NCBI GenBank assembly: GCA_034096865.1
Contig: JAWQFJ010005785.1
Location: 10,001-74,000 of the forward strand
Source: Theodoxus fluviatilis
Lineage: Eukaryota; Mollusca; Gastropoda; Cycloneritida; Neritidae
DNA length: 64,000 nucleotides
Direction: 5' to 3'
Positions 44,829 to 57,000 of this stretch are shown piece by piece. The notes under the pieces are model-generated. The model was not told where the DNA came from, ran no database searches, and worked only from the letters and a program-made list of their open reading frames with translations. Made by a program: the position numbers and the translations under genes. Within the stretch, counting starts at the first letter, position 1. Each line of letters begins with the position of its first letter.

Positions 44829-45290
44829 TCATGGTCTAAAAGACCGCAACTCTTTCATGAAATGCCATATCAGCTAGTATTGAGTTAGTGCATATTGTTT
44901 TCGACAGTGTCACTCCGAGATATCTTTACAAAGAAACGACGTCACGTTTTTGCCCTCTCTAGTATCATATAAATGTCCTGCATTGTGACCTCCCATGTGA
45001 AACATCACTTTGATGTCCCATGCATGCACTCTCAAACCAAGCATGTTGGCAGCTGCTTCGATGTTACGCATTTGATTTTTTGCTTTTCTGGAACCGTATC
45101 CGACAACAGTACCTCATCGTCCGCAAACAGAGGTACAAATATTCTACACCATGCACTACCAACTGGACAGCAAGCCTACCGATTTCTTGTATCTCTTTTT
45201 GTTAGTGACTTAATCAACAAAGACAAAAGTAATGGACTCACTTTGCAGCCCTGTTTCAAGCCGCCAGGACAATTAAAAAAAAACTGAAGT
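44829..45290 (-). pseudogene. RTE LINE relic, 5' (RT core) half
   Basis: Minus-strand translation in two or three frames shows 'GLQ', then 'CGR'/'LFADDEVLLSDTVPEKQK' with the catalytic FADD near 45135-45110, and 'YLGVTLSKTICTNS' and 'ADMAFHERVAVF' near 44925-44850. These are typical of RTE-type RT, with frame breaks. It continues at 38880-39195 on the far side of the LTR element. Confidence 0.72.
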
Positions 45291-45366
45291 CAGAGGTCAT
45301 TCTACCACACTCCACACGTTCACATATTGATTGCAACAACCTCCAAAGGGGGGTAAGGGGGAGGTG

Positions 45367-45431
<65 letters not shown>

Positions 45432-46508
45432 TGAGGGTATATCTTTCTAATACAGTTCGATGAGCACTTCAGAGACAGGAAGTCTTTACTATTCGCTAGA
45501 GTGCTGCACTGCAAATCTGTTAGTGACAACGAAACTTTGTTCTTCTTCTCAATTTTAACTTTGAAGAATTTGTACAGTCACACTGTCAGTATTGATTTGA
45601 ATACATAGGATGCTTTTGTACAGCCACGGTCGACGAGATATCCTTTCTTGAGATGCAGTCTCGGCAATATTTTGGACAAACATTATTTTGGCCGAATGTC
45701 CGAGCTCAGGAGCTGACTCAACATTCTGTTAGTCTCCCTCTGTTGACTGCTGCTGCAATGCTTCTCATGGGCTCGAATTTCTGGTTCATTATCCTGGAAT
45801 ACCATGACCCCATATATGCATTCACCATTGCAATCGGATGCTTAGATTTCATGCTTTGCGTGTAACTGGAGGTGAGAGCAACGCGTGAGCCTCTGTAATT
45901 CAAAGCGTGGATAGAAGACGCTCCATCGATCACACTGCAAGGAAGACCGTTACTGGAATGTAATCAGACTGTTTAGTGTTCACAAACGACCAGCCACATG
46001 AGTGATCCTCTCGGGGACAAGGGTCTTAACCAGATAGTCACACATGTAAATTCAGTTGCATGCAGTACTCTGGAGGAATTCTGCTGCAAGCGGGCCGCAC
46101 AGCAATCATCATATTCTGGGATGAGGTGAAAAGAGGTTAGTCGTACTTATTCTTAGCGTTGAATCCCATCCTTCCCCCACCCCCCACCCCCCACCTCCCC
46201 TTGCTTCAAGCGTTTCCAATGTCCAAAACGCATTAGCACAGAACAATGGTCTGGGTCGACCAAGAGCTGACGTCATAGGAAAGGGGGGCAATCTGAATGG
46301 AGTTTCAGGACGTCATTTCCTTTCATTTTCGGTTGAGGAATTAAATAACCCGAGACGCGCTGTCGTCACATCCGGAGTTTTTATATCCGGACCACGTGTC
46401 TGCCATACTGGTGGGTTGGCGTGCGACTGCCTCTCACTCTGCGAGCTATGCCGATGTCATATTGTGTTAGAGATTGGTTCAGCAACGCTGTGAAGGACGA
46501 ATATTTCC
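45291..46508. other. Unassigned sequence with (GA)n and C-rich runs
   Basis: (GA)n at 45371-45429 and C-rich CCCCCACC repeats near 46172-46198. No gene was recognised. Confidence 0.45.
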
Positions 46509-49267
46509 TCACTGTCTCTCAGCATGTGGAGCAGCAACAAATATTCCCCAGTCCTGTCTGTTCTGGGCCAGCTTCTGAATAGTATTCCTGGTGTGCTTCA
46601 AAGTCTTGAGTTCTCTTTCCATCAATTGCAGCCAGGTGTTCCTGGGTCTTTCTCTTTTTCGTTTTCCTTCTGGGGCCCAGTGGATGGCTGTCCAAGCAAT
46701 GCTTCCTTGCTCTCTTCGGATAACTTGCCCGATCCAGCTAAATCGCCGTCTCATTATCTGGTGTCCAAACTTTCTTGATTGCACTCGGCTAGTCGCTGTT
46801 CGTTAGAGGTCATGTTGATCAAGAAGACTTGCAGGATTTTCCTTATGTTGTTTGTGTGGAACTATGAAGTTTGGTAAGGTCGTCTTCCATCCTCCTCCAA
46901 CATCCGAAGCCATACAATTGAGGGGAAAGGACACAGCTCTGGTACAGTTTTCGTTTGGTGTTGGCACTATACTGGGAGGACCTCCACACGTTATTCAGCA
47001 TTCTGAAGGTGTTTCTGGCCTTGCTGAGATTATGGTTGTCGTTTCCTGTTCCTCCGACATGCTCGACGGTGCTGCCCATGTAAATAAACTCTTCACTTGT
47101 GAGTAGGTCTGTTTCTTCTTCTTGCATTGGCGAGCTGTCTGGTGTATTCGCTGTAATCTTGTCTGCTTTCTTTCTGTTGATCTTCAGGCCGACTTGCTGT
47201 GCGCAGGTGCTGAGATGGGATGTTTTCTCCTGCATGCGCGGAAAAGCTTCCGGAGATGGGTCACACTAGTGGACTCGTCCGAGGAAAGGAGTGTGGGTGA
47301 AAGACAGCCAAGCTGCCGGACCATACAAGCTAGAGGGCCACAGCAGCTGACTAGCATGCGATCTTGTTCGATTAATCCGCAGTAAATTTGCAATGCTTCA
47401 CACCCACAATGACAAAGATACATGAAGATTCGCACACACACACAAACTCATTAAAACGCAGTCAATCAGATGTGCAGGCCTGGCTTTCTCACATTCCTCT
47501 CCTTGGGCGAGTCCACTAGTGTGGGCCGTCTGCGGAAGCCTGCCCGTCCATCTAATGTCTCATGGCTGGTCTTTAGTCGTCCTCCACATCACCCAGTCTG
47601 TGGCCATGTTGGAAAGCAGTGCTGACATTTCTTCTTCACTCCTGTCTCTACTCCGTACTGTGATTGGCGTTTCCTACTTTACATGTAAAGTTGATGTAAA
47701 AACTCTGGATGAGAAGGAACATCTGCTGCGGGATCCCGTTCGCACGCTGTTAAAAGCTTCCTCAAAGTCCAAGAAGGTGATATAAAGCTGTCTCAGCCAT
47801 TCTGTTTACTGCTCAATAATGTTACGCAGGGTGAATATTTGGTCAGCAGACGCTCGTCCTTTCCTGGATCCTGCCTGTTCCTTCCTATGTTATTTGTCCC
47901 CTGCATCTGAGATTCACTGAACGATGATATTCGCAAGGAATTTGCTCGGAACTTGCATAATGGTGATTTTGCGCCCGTTGTTGCTACTTCAGTGGGTTGG
48001 GGTTTAGAATTAACTCCCCGCGTCTCCCTGCGCGATTCTAAGAGGCGAATGGATTAGGGAAATCGTGAATTGACTTGCTTTTACTCTACCAGTTATTGTG
48101 ATTGCTTGTGCTTACATAGCCTACGAAGGCAGAAAAGCCGTAAACCCCCATCATTATCATTATCGTCGTCATCGTCATTGTCATCGTCGTCATCATCTAG
48201 TTGTTGTAGTTGATCAGGGCACCCTTCTTTGGTATCTTTACTATGTTTCAATGTGTTCAGTCGTCTGGTTTCTTCTTCTCCTGAAAGATGACCAAGGCTG
48301 ATAGGCCGTAAAACACTATCCACTATCCACTATCCCATATGACCTCCCAAAGAGGTTGGAGTATCTAGCTACAAGTTCTGGGTCAGCTTTCAACGGTTCT
48401 GCATTGAGGTGGAATTATCCGGGGGCTTTTCTGTTCTTGAGGGATTTTATGGCTGATATGATTCTTTCCTTCTCTGGAGATGCAATGTTATTATTGAAGT
48501 CGATCACTGCTTCTTGCATGTTAGCATCTATTGTTGGTGGCGGTCGGTTCAAAACTTCTCTGAAGTGCTCCGCCCATCGAGCTTCGTGTTCTGCTGCAGA
48601 CGTTTGTCTGTACCTGGTGCGTCAGTGGTTCCATGATACTTGCCGCTGATCATCTTGGCGATCTTGTACAGCCTGCCCTGCTCCCCTCTGCTGGCGGCGT
48701 CTTATGCCTGGCTGGCAAGATTGTCCACGCATGTCCGTTTGTCTGCTCTTGTCATTTTCTTCACCGTTTGCAACCTCTGTGACTTGGTTTCGTCTTCAGC
48801 TACCTCTCGCCTTCGATGGCTGCATCCATTCCTGTCCCTTCTGTTGTCCTGTTCCGAGACAGGATTCACTGGTTTGTAAGGATGCTGTTTTGACTTGCTC
48901 CCGTGTGGTGCTGACTTCATTTGGATCTGACTGCAAAGTGTCTTCAGTGTCTTACATAGCCTGAAGCCTGTTCGTCAATAGTCAAATGAAAGCATTCTTC
49001 ACATTGGTTTCCATAACTTTTCCGCATCAAACTGTTGGTGTCCTGTTTTTCTTCGTCCTCTTCTCCTCAGCTTCAGTTTCAGCGCTGCTATGACCATGTG
49101 GTTGTTGCTGCCGACATCTGCCGCTCTTCTCCTTACTCTGAGATCCAGGAATGAGAGACGCCAAATACCGTTGATCATAAGGTGCTCCATCTGGTTCCTG
49201 TCTCTTCCAATGGGGGAGCATCAGGTCAGCTTGTCAATGTCATGGTGTGGAAAGAGGGTCCCGTGAA
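46509..49267 (-). pseudogene. RTE-like LINE (endonuclease-reverse transcriptase) pseudogene
   Basis: Minus-strand fragments read in order. Endonuclease end: 'GRDRNQ', 'MEHLMINGIW', 'LDLRVRRRAADVGSNNHMVI' (49230-49050). Linker and RT N-terminus: 'EHEARWAEHFREVLNRPPP' and 'IISAIKSLKNRKAPG' (about 48600-48420). RT: 'IFTLRNIIEQ', 'FLDFEEAFNSVR' (about 47850-47750), 'MSALLSNMATDWVM' (about 47620). C-terminal part: 'MQEKTSHLSTCAQQVGLKIN' to 'RRMEDDLTKL' (47235-46843), then 'RRRFSWIGQVIRREQ' and 'WAPEGKRKRERPRNTW' (46784-46509). Many stops and frame changes. The segment expected to carry the catalytic FADD box is disrupted next to the element at 47262-47523. The 5' end is cut at 49267, where another element begins. 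Confidence 0.82.
47262..47523. mobile_element. 262-bp inverted-repeat element nested in the LINE
   Basis: The left end 'cacactagtggactcgtccg' is inverted at the right end. The 34-bp terminal repeats differ at four positions. It interrupts the LINE frame between the RT palm and thumb regions. The CACTA-containing terminus recalls CACTA/EnSpm elements, but the length, lack of coding sequence and absence of a clear target duplication leave the superfamily open. Confidence 0.7.
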
Positions 49268-49894
49268 CAGGGCCGGATCTAGGGGGGGTGCTGGGGGTGC
49301 TCGAGCACCCCCCCCCAAAAAAAAAACAAAAAAAAAAAACCACCGTGGCAGCCGGGAGTTGGGGGAAGGAGGGAGGGGGGGGGGGTGGTTGCTCAAATAT
49401 GTTGATCTACTTCCCACCTCATCGGATATCGGCACACTTTGCTTGGTAGCAGAGACAGTATAGTTAGTAAAAAGCTTGGGAAGGAGGGGGGGGGGGGGGG
49501 GGGGCTAAAAGATGCTGGGCCCAGATGCTGTACTACTCTCCACTTGGTATAAGCACACTCTACTTGGCAGCCAAGGTAGCTGGGGAGGGAGGGGGGGGGG
49601 GGGGGTGCTGCTATAATTAAGATGCCTTCCTTTTGCTACTCGCACAGACAAATCAAACCCGGGCAGAGACAGGAAGAATCTGTGACCAAACAAAAACTCT
49701 TGGAAATGACCGCACTGCCAGATTGCACAGATTTGCACCATTTTTCTCAAAATTTTCCGGGGGGGCATGCCCCCGGACCCCCCTAGAGGGGCGTGCCTGC
49801 TTCGCAGGCACGCACTCGTGGCTTCGCCACTTCGATGAGAAGACCCTAAAACAATTTTAAGCACCCCCCCTCAAAAAACTTTGATCCGGCCCTG
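49268..49894. mobile_element. hAT-like non-autonomous element (627 bp)
   Basis: Begins CAGGGCCGGATC and ends GATCCGGCCCTG, a typical hAT-type terminal inverted repeat. Inside are long G and C runs (near 49305, 49375, 49487, 49588) and a second G/C-rich inverted pair. The expected 8-bp target duplication is absent: cccgtgaa on the left, ctgatggt on the right. The left neighbour is a LINE relic (-) and the right neighbour is the interior of a Gypsy integrase (+), so the two flanks come from different elements. Confidence 0.75.
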
Positions 49895-50641
49895 CTGATG
49901 GTGTGTATTGATGAATACAGCCGTTTCCCTGAGATGGAAATTGTATCCTCAACATCCGCGAGATGTATCACACCCAAGCTGGAAGAAATATTTTCCCGTC
50001 AAGGTGTCCCCAAGACAGTGAAAACTGACAATGGTCCTCCGTTTAACGGTCGAGATTTCGCTGATTTTGCTGACCGGTTCGGTTTTCATCACAGGAAGAT
50101 AACCCCAGTATGGCCCGAGGCCAATGGCGAAGTCGAGAAGTTCATGTCTACAGTAAAAAGGAATATCACTGCATCGACCGCCGAGAACAAGAACTGGAAG
50201 AAAGAACTTCCTACGTTTCTACGACACTACCGTGCAACCCCGCACAGCGCTACCAACGTGTCCCCATTTGAGGCGCTAACTGGACGCAAGATGAACATCG
50301 GACTGCCGAGTGCCCCTGTCTCAGCTACGCCACTCCCTGTACACACGCGTATTTTCTACAACGACTCCGTGTCCAAGCAGAAAATGAAGGAATACGCTGA
50401 TACCAAGCGCAAGACGCAAGCGTCAAGCCTCAAACCCGGCGATCGTGTGCTCGTGAAGCAACAGCGCAAGAATGCCCTGACCAGTCCCTATTCCTCACGT
50501 CCGTATGTTGTGACTCAAAAGAAAGGCAGCATGGTCACAGCTCAGCGAGGCAAGAGCATCATTGTGCGTAATTCATCCCATTTCAAGCCCATTCAAGGTG
50601 CATTGCTATATCGGGAGGAAGAAGAGGAAGAAGATGATTAA
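49895..50641 (+). CDS. Gypsy integrase core and C-terminal domain, 5'-truncated fragment
   Basis: A 247-codon open frame from the ATG at 49898. It encodes the catalytic core of a Gypsy retrotransposon integrase: IDEYSRF (Asp5), KTDNGPPF (Asp44) and ANGEVEKF (Glu80), giving a DD35E triad. A C-terminal domain with 'LKPGDRVLVKQQ' and an acidic Glu/Asp tail follows. The integrase zinc finger and everything upstream are missing, cut off by the hAT-like element, so the annotated Met is not the real start. The catalytic residues are intact, but the fragment cannot act as a complete element. Confidence 0.85.
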   Translation: MMVCIDEYSRFPEMEIVSSTSARCITPKLEEIFSRQGVPKTVKTDNGPPFNGRDFADFADRFGFHHRKITPVWPEANGEVEKFMSTVKRNITASTAENKNWKKELPTFLRHYRATPHSATNVSPFEALTGRKMNIGLPSAPVSATPLPVHTRIFYNDSVSKQKMKEYADTKRKTQASSLKPGDRVLVKQQRKNALTSPYSSRPYVVTQKKGSMVTAQRGKSIIVRNSSHFKPIQGALLYREEEEEEDD

Positions 50642-50735
50642 ACATGCTCCCGTCCGAATTAGTACTGTCTTTTGACACACTCCGCAAGAAGATTAAACAT
50701 GCTCCCGTCCGCATTAATGTCTTTTGACACACTCC
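50633..50735 (+). repeat. Tandem duplication (about 55 bp) at the integrase stop
   Basis: The block containing 'agattaaacatgctcccgtc' and 'cttttgacacactccgcaag' occurs twice in a row, the second copy slightly shorter. The first copy includes the integrase stop codon. Confidence 0.75.
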
Positions 50736-50746
50736 GCATAAGTAGT

Positions 50747-51067
50747 GTTATGACTTTTAAGAAACAATATTTTCCTTTGAACCAATGGACTGAATTTGTA
50801 AAGGTCTGTTTGAGTTTTGAATATCTGTATCTATCCGACGTGCATCTGATATTACAGTTCTGTTTCAAGTTGAGAAGGAATGTTGTGTCCTTGCACAAAT
50901 CAGACTGGACCGAGACAGACAGCTCCTAGTGACGTGACGTAATGAACAAAGTGACGTAAGACAGAGACGAGGACAGTTAAGAAAGGGCATCGAGAATAAA
51001 ACCACGAAACCAAGAACTCTGAGATCTGCGTGTCAGATTTGTTCGTGCAACAGTGTGCAACACAACA
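50747..51067 (+). repeat. Possible 3' LTR of the Gypsy fragment
   Basis: It starts TGTTATGAC shortly after the integrase frame and ends with an AATAAAA (about 50995) followed by 'gcaacacaaca' where the 29-bp array begins. No second LTR exists in the window for comparison and no good polypurine tract precedes it, so this is a weak call. Confidence 0.3.
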
Positions 51068-54000
51068 CTTGCTTGCAGACGTTGGTGTGTGTTGTCCTTG
51101 CTTGCAGATCTCTGTGTGTGTTGTCCTTGTTTGCAGACGTTGGTGTGTGTTGTCCTTGCTTGCAGACGTTGGTGTGTGTTGTCCTTGCTTGCAGACGTTG
51201 GTGTGTGTTGTCCTTGCTTGCAGACGTTCGTGTGTGTTGTCCTTGTTTGCAGATCTCTGTGTGTGTTGCCCTTGCTTGCAGACGTTGGTGTGTGTTGTCC
51301 TTGCTTGCAGACGTTGGTGTGTGTTGTCCTTGCTTGCATATCTCTGTGTGAGTTGCCCTTGCTTGCAGACGTTGGTGTGTGTTGTCCTTGCTTGCAGACG
51401 TTGGTGTGTGTTGTCCTTGCTAGCAGACGTTGGTGTGTGTTGTCCTTGCTTGCAGATCTCTGTGTGTGTTGTCCTTGTTTGCAGATCTCTGTGTGTGTTA
51501 TCCTTGTTTGCAGACGCTTGTGTGTGTTGTCCTTGCTTGCAGACGTTGTGGTGAGTTGTCATTGCTTGCAGACGTGGGTGTGTGTTGTCCTTGTTTGCAG
51601 ACGTTGGTGTGTGTTGTCCTTGTTTGCAGACGCTTGTGTGTGTTGTCCTTGTTTGCAGACGCTTGTGTGTGTTGTCCTTGTTTGCAGACGTTGGTGTGTG
51701 TTGTCCTTGCTTGCAGACGTGGGTGTGTGTTGTCCTTGTTTGCAGATCTCTGTGTGTGTTGTCCTTGTTTGCAGACGTTGGTGTGTGTTGTCCTTGCTTG
51801 CAGACGTTGGTGTGTGTTGTCCTTGTTTGCAGATCTTGGTGTGTGTTGTCCTTGCTTGCAGACGCTGGTGTGTGTTGTCCTTGCTTGCAGACGTTGGTGT
51901 GTGTTGTCCTTGCTTGCAGACGTTGGTGTGTGTTGTCCTTGCTTGCAGACGTTGGTGTGTGTTGATCTTGCTTGCAGACATTTGTGTGTGTTGTCCTTGC
52001 TTGCAGACGTTGTGATGAGTTGCCCTTGTTTGCAGACTTTGGTGTGTGTTGTCCTTGCTTGCAGATCTCTGTGTGTGTTGCCCTTGCTTGCAGACGTTGG
52101 TGTGTGTTGTCCTTACTTACATACTTTTGTGTATTGTCCTTGCTTGCAGACGTTGGTGTGTGTTGTCCTTGTTTGCAGACGTTGGTGTGTGTTGTCCTTG
52201 CTTGCAGACATTTGTGTGTGTTGTCCTTGCTTGCAGACGTTGTGATGAGTTGCCCTTGTTTGCAGATCTTGGTGTGTGTTGTCCTTACTTACATACTTTT
52301 GTGTATTGTCCTTGCTTGCAGACGTTGGTGTGTGTTGTCCTTGTTTGCAGATCTCTGTGTGTGTTGTCCTTGCTTGCAGACGTTGGTGTGTGTTGTCCTT
52401 GTTTGCAGATCTTGGTGTGTGTTGTCCTTGTTTGCAGACGTTGGTGTGTGTTGTCCTTGTTTGCAGACGTTGGTGTGTGTTGTCCTTGCTTGCAGACATT
52501 TGTGTGTGTTGTCCTTGCTTGCAGACGTTGTGATGAGTTGCCCTTGTTTGCAGATCTCTGTGTGTGTTGTCCTTGCTTGCAGACGTTGGTGTGTGTTGTC
52601 CTTGCTAGCAGACGTTGGTGTGTGTTGTCCTTGTTTGCAGATCTTGGTGTGTGTTGTCCTTGCTTGCAGACGTTGGTGTGTGTTGTCCTTGCTTGCAGAC
52701 GTTGGTGTGTGTTGTCCTTGTTTGCAGATCTTGGTGTGTGTTGTCCTTGCTTGCAGACGTTGGTGTGTGTTGCCCTTGTTTGCAGATCTTGGTGTGTGTT
52801 GCCCTTGTTTGCAGATCTCTGTATGTGTTGTCCACGTGTGCAGATCTTGGTGTTTGTTGTCCTTGTTTGCACATCTTGGTGTGTGTTGCCCTTGTTTGCA
52901 CATCTTGGTGTGTGTTGTCCTTGCTTGCAGACGTTGGTGTGTGTTGTCCTTCTTTGCAGACGTTGGTGTGAGTTGTCCTTGTTTGCAGACGTTGGTGTGT
53001 GTTGTCCTTGCTTGCAGACGTTGGTGTGTGTTGTCCTTGCTTGCAGACGTTGGTGTGTGTGTTGTCCTTGCTTGCAGACGTTGGTGTGTGTTGTCCTTGC
53101 TTGCAGACGTTGGTGTGTGTTGTCCTTGCTTGCAGACGTTGGTGTGTGTTGTCCTTGCTTGCAGACGCTGGTGTGTGTTGTCCTTGCTTGCAGACGTTGG
53201 TGTGTGTTGTCCTTGTTTGCAGATCTCTGTGTGTGTTGTCCTTGCTTGCAGACGTAGGTGTGTGTTGTCCTTGCTTGCAGACGTTGGTGTGTGTTGTCCT
53301 TGCTTGCAGACGTTGGTGTGTGTGTTGTCCTTGCTTGCAGACGTTGGTGTGTGTTGTCCTTGCTTGCAGACGCTGGAGTGTGTTGTCCTTGCTTGCAGAC
53401 GCTGGTGTGTGTTGTCCTTGCTTGCAGACGCTGGTGTGTGTTGTCCTTGCTTGCAGACGCTGGTGTGTGTTGTCCTTGCTTGCAGACGTTGGTGTGTGTT
53501 GTCCTTGCTTGCAGACGTTGGTGTGTGTTGTCCTTGTTTCCAAATCTCTGTGTGTGTTGTCCTTGCTTGCAGACGTTGGTGTGTGTTTTCATTGCTTACA
53601 GACGTTGGTGTGTGTTGTCCTTGCTTGCAGACGTTGGTGTGTGTTGTCCTTGCTTGCAGACGTTGGTGTGTGTTGTCCTTGTTTGCAGACGTTGGCGTGT
53701 GTTGTCCTTGTTTGCAGATCTCTGTGTGTGTTGTCCTTGCTTGCAGACGTTGGTGTGTGTTGTCCTTGCTTGCAGACGTTGGTGTGTGTTGTCCTTGTTT
53801 GCAGACGTTGGTGTGTCTTGTCCTTGCTTGCAGACGTTGGTGTGTGTTGTCCTTGCTTGCAGACGTTGGTGTGTGTTGTCCTTGTTTGCAGATCTTGGTG
53901 TGTGTTGTCCTTGTTTGCAGATCTTGGTGTGTGTTGTCCTTGTTTGCAGACGTTGGTGTGTGTTGTCCTTGTTTGCAGATCTCTGTGTGTGTTGCCCTTG

Positions 54001-57000
54001 TTTGCAGACGTTGGTGTGTGTTGCCCTTGCTTGCAGACGTTGGTGTGTGTTGTCCTTGCTTGCAGACTTTGGTGAGTGTTGTCCTTGCTTGCAGACTTTG
54101 GTGAGTGTTGTCCTTGCTTGCAGATCTCTGTGTGTGTTGCCCTCGTTTGCAGATCTTGGTGTGTGTTGTCCTTGCTTGCAAATTTTCCGTGTGTTGTCCT
54201 TACTTATATAATTTTGTGTATTGTCCTTGCTTGCAGACGTTGGTGTGTGTTGTCCTTGTTTGCAGACGTTGGTGTGTGTTGCCCTTGCTTGCAGACGTTG
54301 GTGTTTGTTGCCCTTGCTTGCAGACGTTGGTGTGTATTGTCCTTGCTTGCAGACGTTGGTGTGTGTTGTCCTTGTTTGCAGACGTTGGTGTGTGTTGCCA
54401 TTGCTTGCAGACGTTGGTGTGTGTTGCCCTTGCTTGCAGATCTTGGTGTGTGTTGTCCTTGCTTGCAGATCTTGGTGTGTGTTGATCTTGTTTGCAGACA
54501 TTTGTGTGTGTTGTTCTTGCTTGCAGACGTTGGTGTGTGTTGTCCTTGCTTGCAGACGTTGGTGTGTGTTGTCCTTGCTTGCAGACGTTGTGGTGAGTTG
54601 CCCTTGTTTGCAGATCTCTGTGTGTGTTGCCCTTGCTTGCAGACGTTGGTGTGTGTTGTCCTTGCTTGCAGACGTTGGTGTGTGTTGTCCTTGCTTGCAG
54701 ACGTTGTGGTGAGTTGCCCTTGTTTGCAGATCTCTGTATGTGTTGCCCTTGTTTGCAGACGTTGGTGTGTGTTGTCCTTGCTTGCAGACGTTGGTGTGTG
54801 TTGTCCTCACTTGCAGACGTTGGTGTGTGTTGTCCTTGCTTGCAGACGTTGGTGTGTGTTGTCCTTGCTTGCAGACGTTGGTGTGTGTTGTCCTTGCTTG
54901 CAGACGTTGGTGTGTGTTGTCCTTGCTTGCAGACGTTGTGGTGAGTTGCCCTTGTTTGCAGATCTCTGTGTGTGTTGCCCTTGCTTGCAGACGTTGGTGT
55001 GTGTTGTCCTTGCTTGCAGACGTTGTGGTGAGTTGCCCTTGTTTGCAGATCTCTGTGTGTGTTGCCCTTGCTTGCAGACGTTGGTGTGTGTTGTCCTTGC
55101 TTGCAGACGTTGGTGTGTGTTGTCCTTGCTTGCAGACGTTGTGGTGAGTTGCCCTTGTTTGCAGATCTCTGTGTGTGTTGTCCTTGCTTGCAGACGTTGG
55201 TGTGTGTTGTCCTTGCTTGCAGACGTTGGTGTGTGTTGTCCTTGTTTGCAGACGTTGGTGTGTGTTGTCCTTGCTTGCAGACGTTGGTGTGTGTTGTCCT
55301 TGCTTGCAGACGTTGGTGTGTGTTGCCCTTGCTTGCAGACGTTGGTGTGTGTTGTCCTTGTTTGCAGACGTTGGTGTTTGTTGTCCTTGATTGCAGATCT
55401 CTGTGTGTGTTGTCCTTGCTTGCAGACGTTGGTGTGTGTTGTCCTTGCTTGCAGACGTTGGTGTGTGTTGTCCTTGTTTGCAGACGTTGGTGTGTGTTGT
55501 CCTTGTTTGCAGACGTTGGTGTTTGTTGTCCTTGATTGCAGATCTCTGTGTGTGTTGTCCTTGTTTGCAGACGTTGGTGTTTGTTGTCCTTGCTTGCAGA
55601 TCTCTGTGTGTGTTGTCCTTGCTTGCAGACGTTGGTGTGTGTTGTCCTTGCTTGCAGATCTCTGTGTGTGTTGTCCTTGCTTGCAGACGTTGGTGTTTGT
55701 TGTCCTTGTTTGCAGATCTCTGTGTGTGTTGTCCTTGCTTGCAGACGTTGGTGTGTGTTGTCCTTGTTTGCAGATCTTGGTGTGTGTTGTCCTTGTTTGC
55801 AGACGTTGGTGTGTGTTGTCCTTGTTTGCAGACGTTGGTGTGTGTTGTCCTTGCTTGCAGACATTTGTGTGTGTTGTCCTTGCTTGCAGACGTTGTGATG
55901 AGTTGCCCTTGTTTGCAGATCTCTGTGTGTGTTGTCCTTGCTTGCAGACGTTGGTGTGTGTTGTCCTTGCTAGCAGACGTTGGTGTGTGTTGTCCTTGTT
56001 TGCAGATCTTGGTGTGTGTTGTCCTTGCTTGCAGACGTTGGTGTGTGTTGTCCTTGCTTGCAGACGTTGGTGTGTGTTGTCCTTGTTTGCAGATCTTGGT
56101 GTGTGTTGTCCTTGCTTGCAGACGTTGGTGTGTGTTGCCCTTGTTTGCAGATCTTGGTGTGTGTTGCCCTTGTTTGCAGATCTCTGTATGTGTTGTCCAC
56201 GTGTGCAGATCTTGGTGTTTGTTGTCCTTGTTTGCACATCTTGGTGTGTGTTGCCCTTGTTTGCACATCTTGGTGTGTGTTGTCCTTGCTTGCAGACGTT
56301 GGTGTGTGTTGTCCTTCTTTGCAGACGTTGGTGTGAGTTGTCCTTGTTTGCAGACGTTGGTGTGTGTTGTCCTTGCTTGCAGACGTTGGTGTGTGTTGTC
56401 CTTGCTTGCAGACGTTGGTGTGTGTGTTGTCCTTGCTTGCAGACGTTGGTGTGTGTTGTCCTTGCTTGCAGACGTTGGTGTGTGTTGTCCTTGCTTGCAG
56501 ACGTTGGTGTGTGTTGTCCTTGCTTGCAGACGCTGGTGTGTGTTGTCCTTGCTTGCAGACGTTGGTGTGTGTTGTCCTTGTTTGCAGATCTCTGTGTGTG
56601 TTGTCCTTGCTTGCAGACGTAGGTGTGTGTTGTCCTTGCTTGCAGACGTTGGTGTGTGTTGTCCTTGCTTGCAGACGTTGGTGTGTGTGTTGTCCTTGCT
56701 TGCAGACGTTGGTGTGTGTTGTCCTTGCTTGCAGACGCTGGAGTGTGTTGTCCTTGCTTGCAGACGCTGGTGTGTGTTGTCCTTGCTTGCAGACGCTGGT
56801 GTGTGTTGTCCTTGCTTGCAGACGCTGGTGTGTGTTGTCCTTGCTTGCAGACGTTGGTGTGTGTTGTCCTTGCTTGCAGACGTTGGTGTGTGTTGTCCTT
56901 GTTTCCAAATCTCTGTGTGTGTTGTCCTTGCTTGCAGACGTTGGTGTGTGTTTTCATTGCTTACAGACGTTGGTGTGTGTTGTCCTTGCTTGCAGACGTT

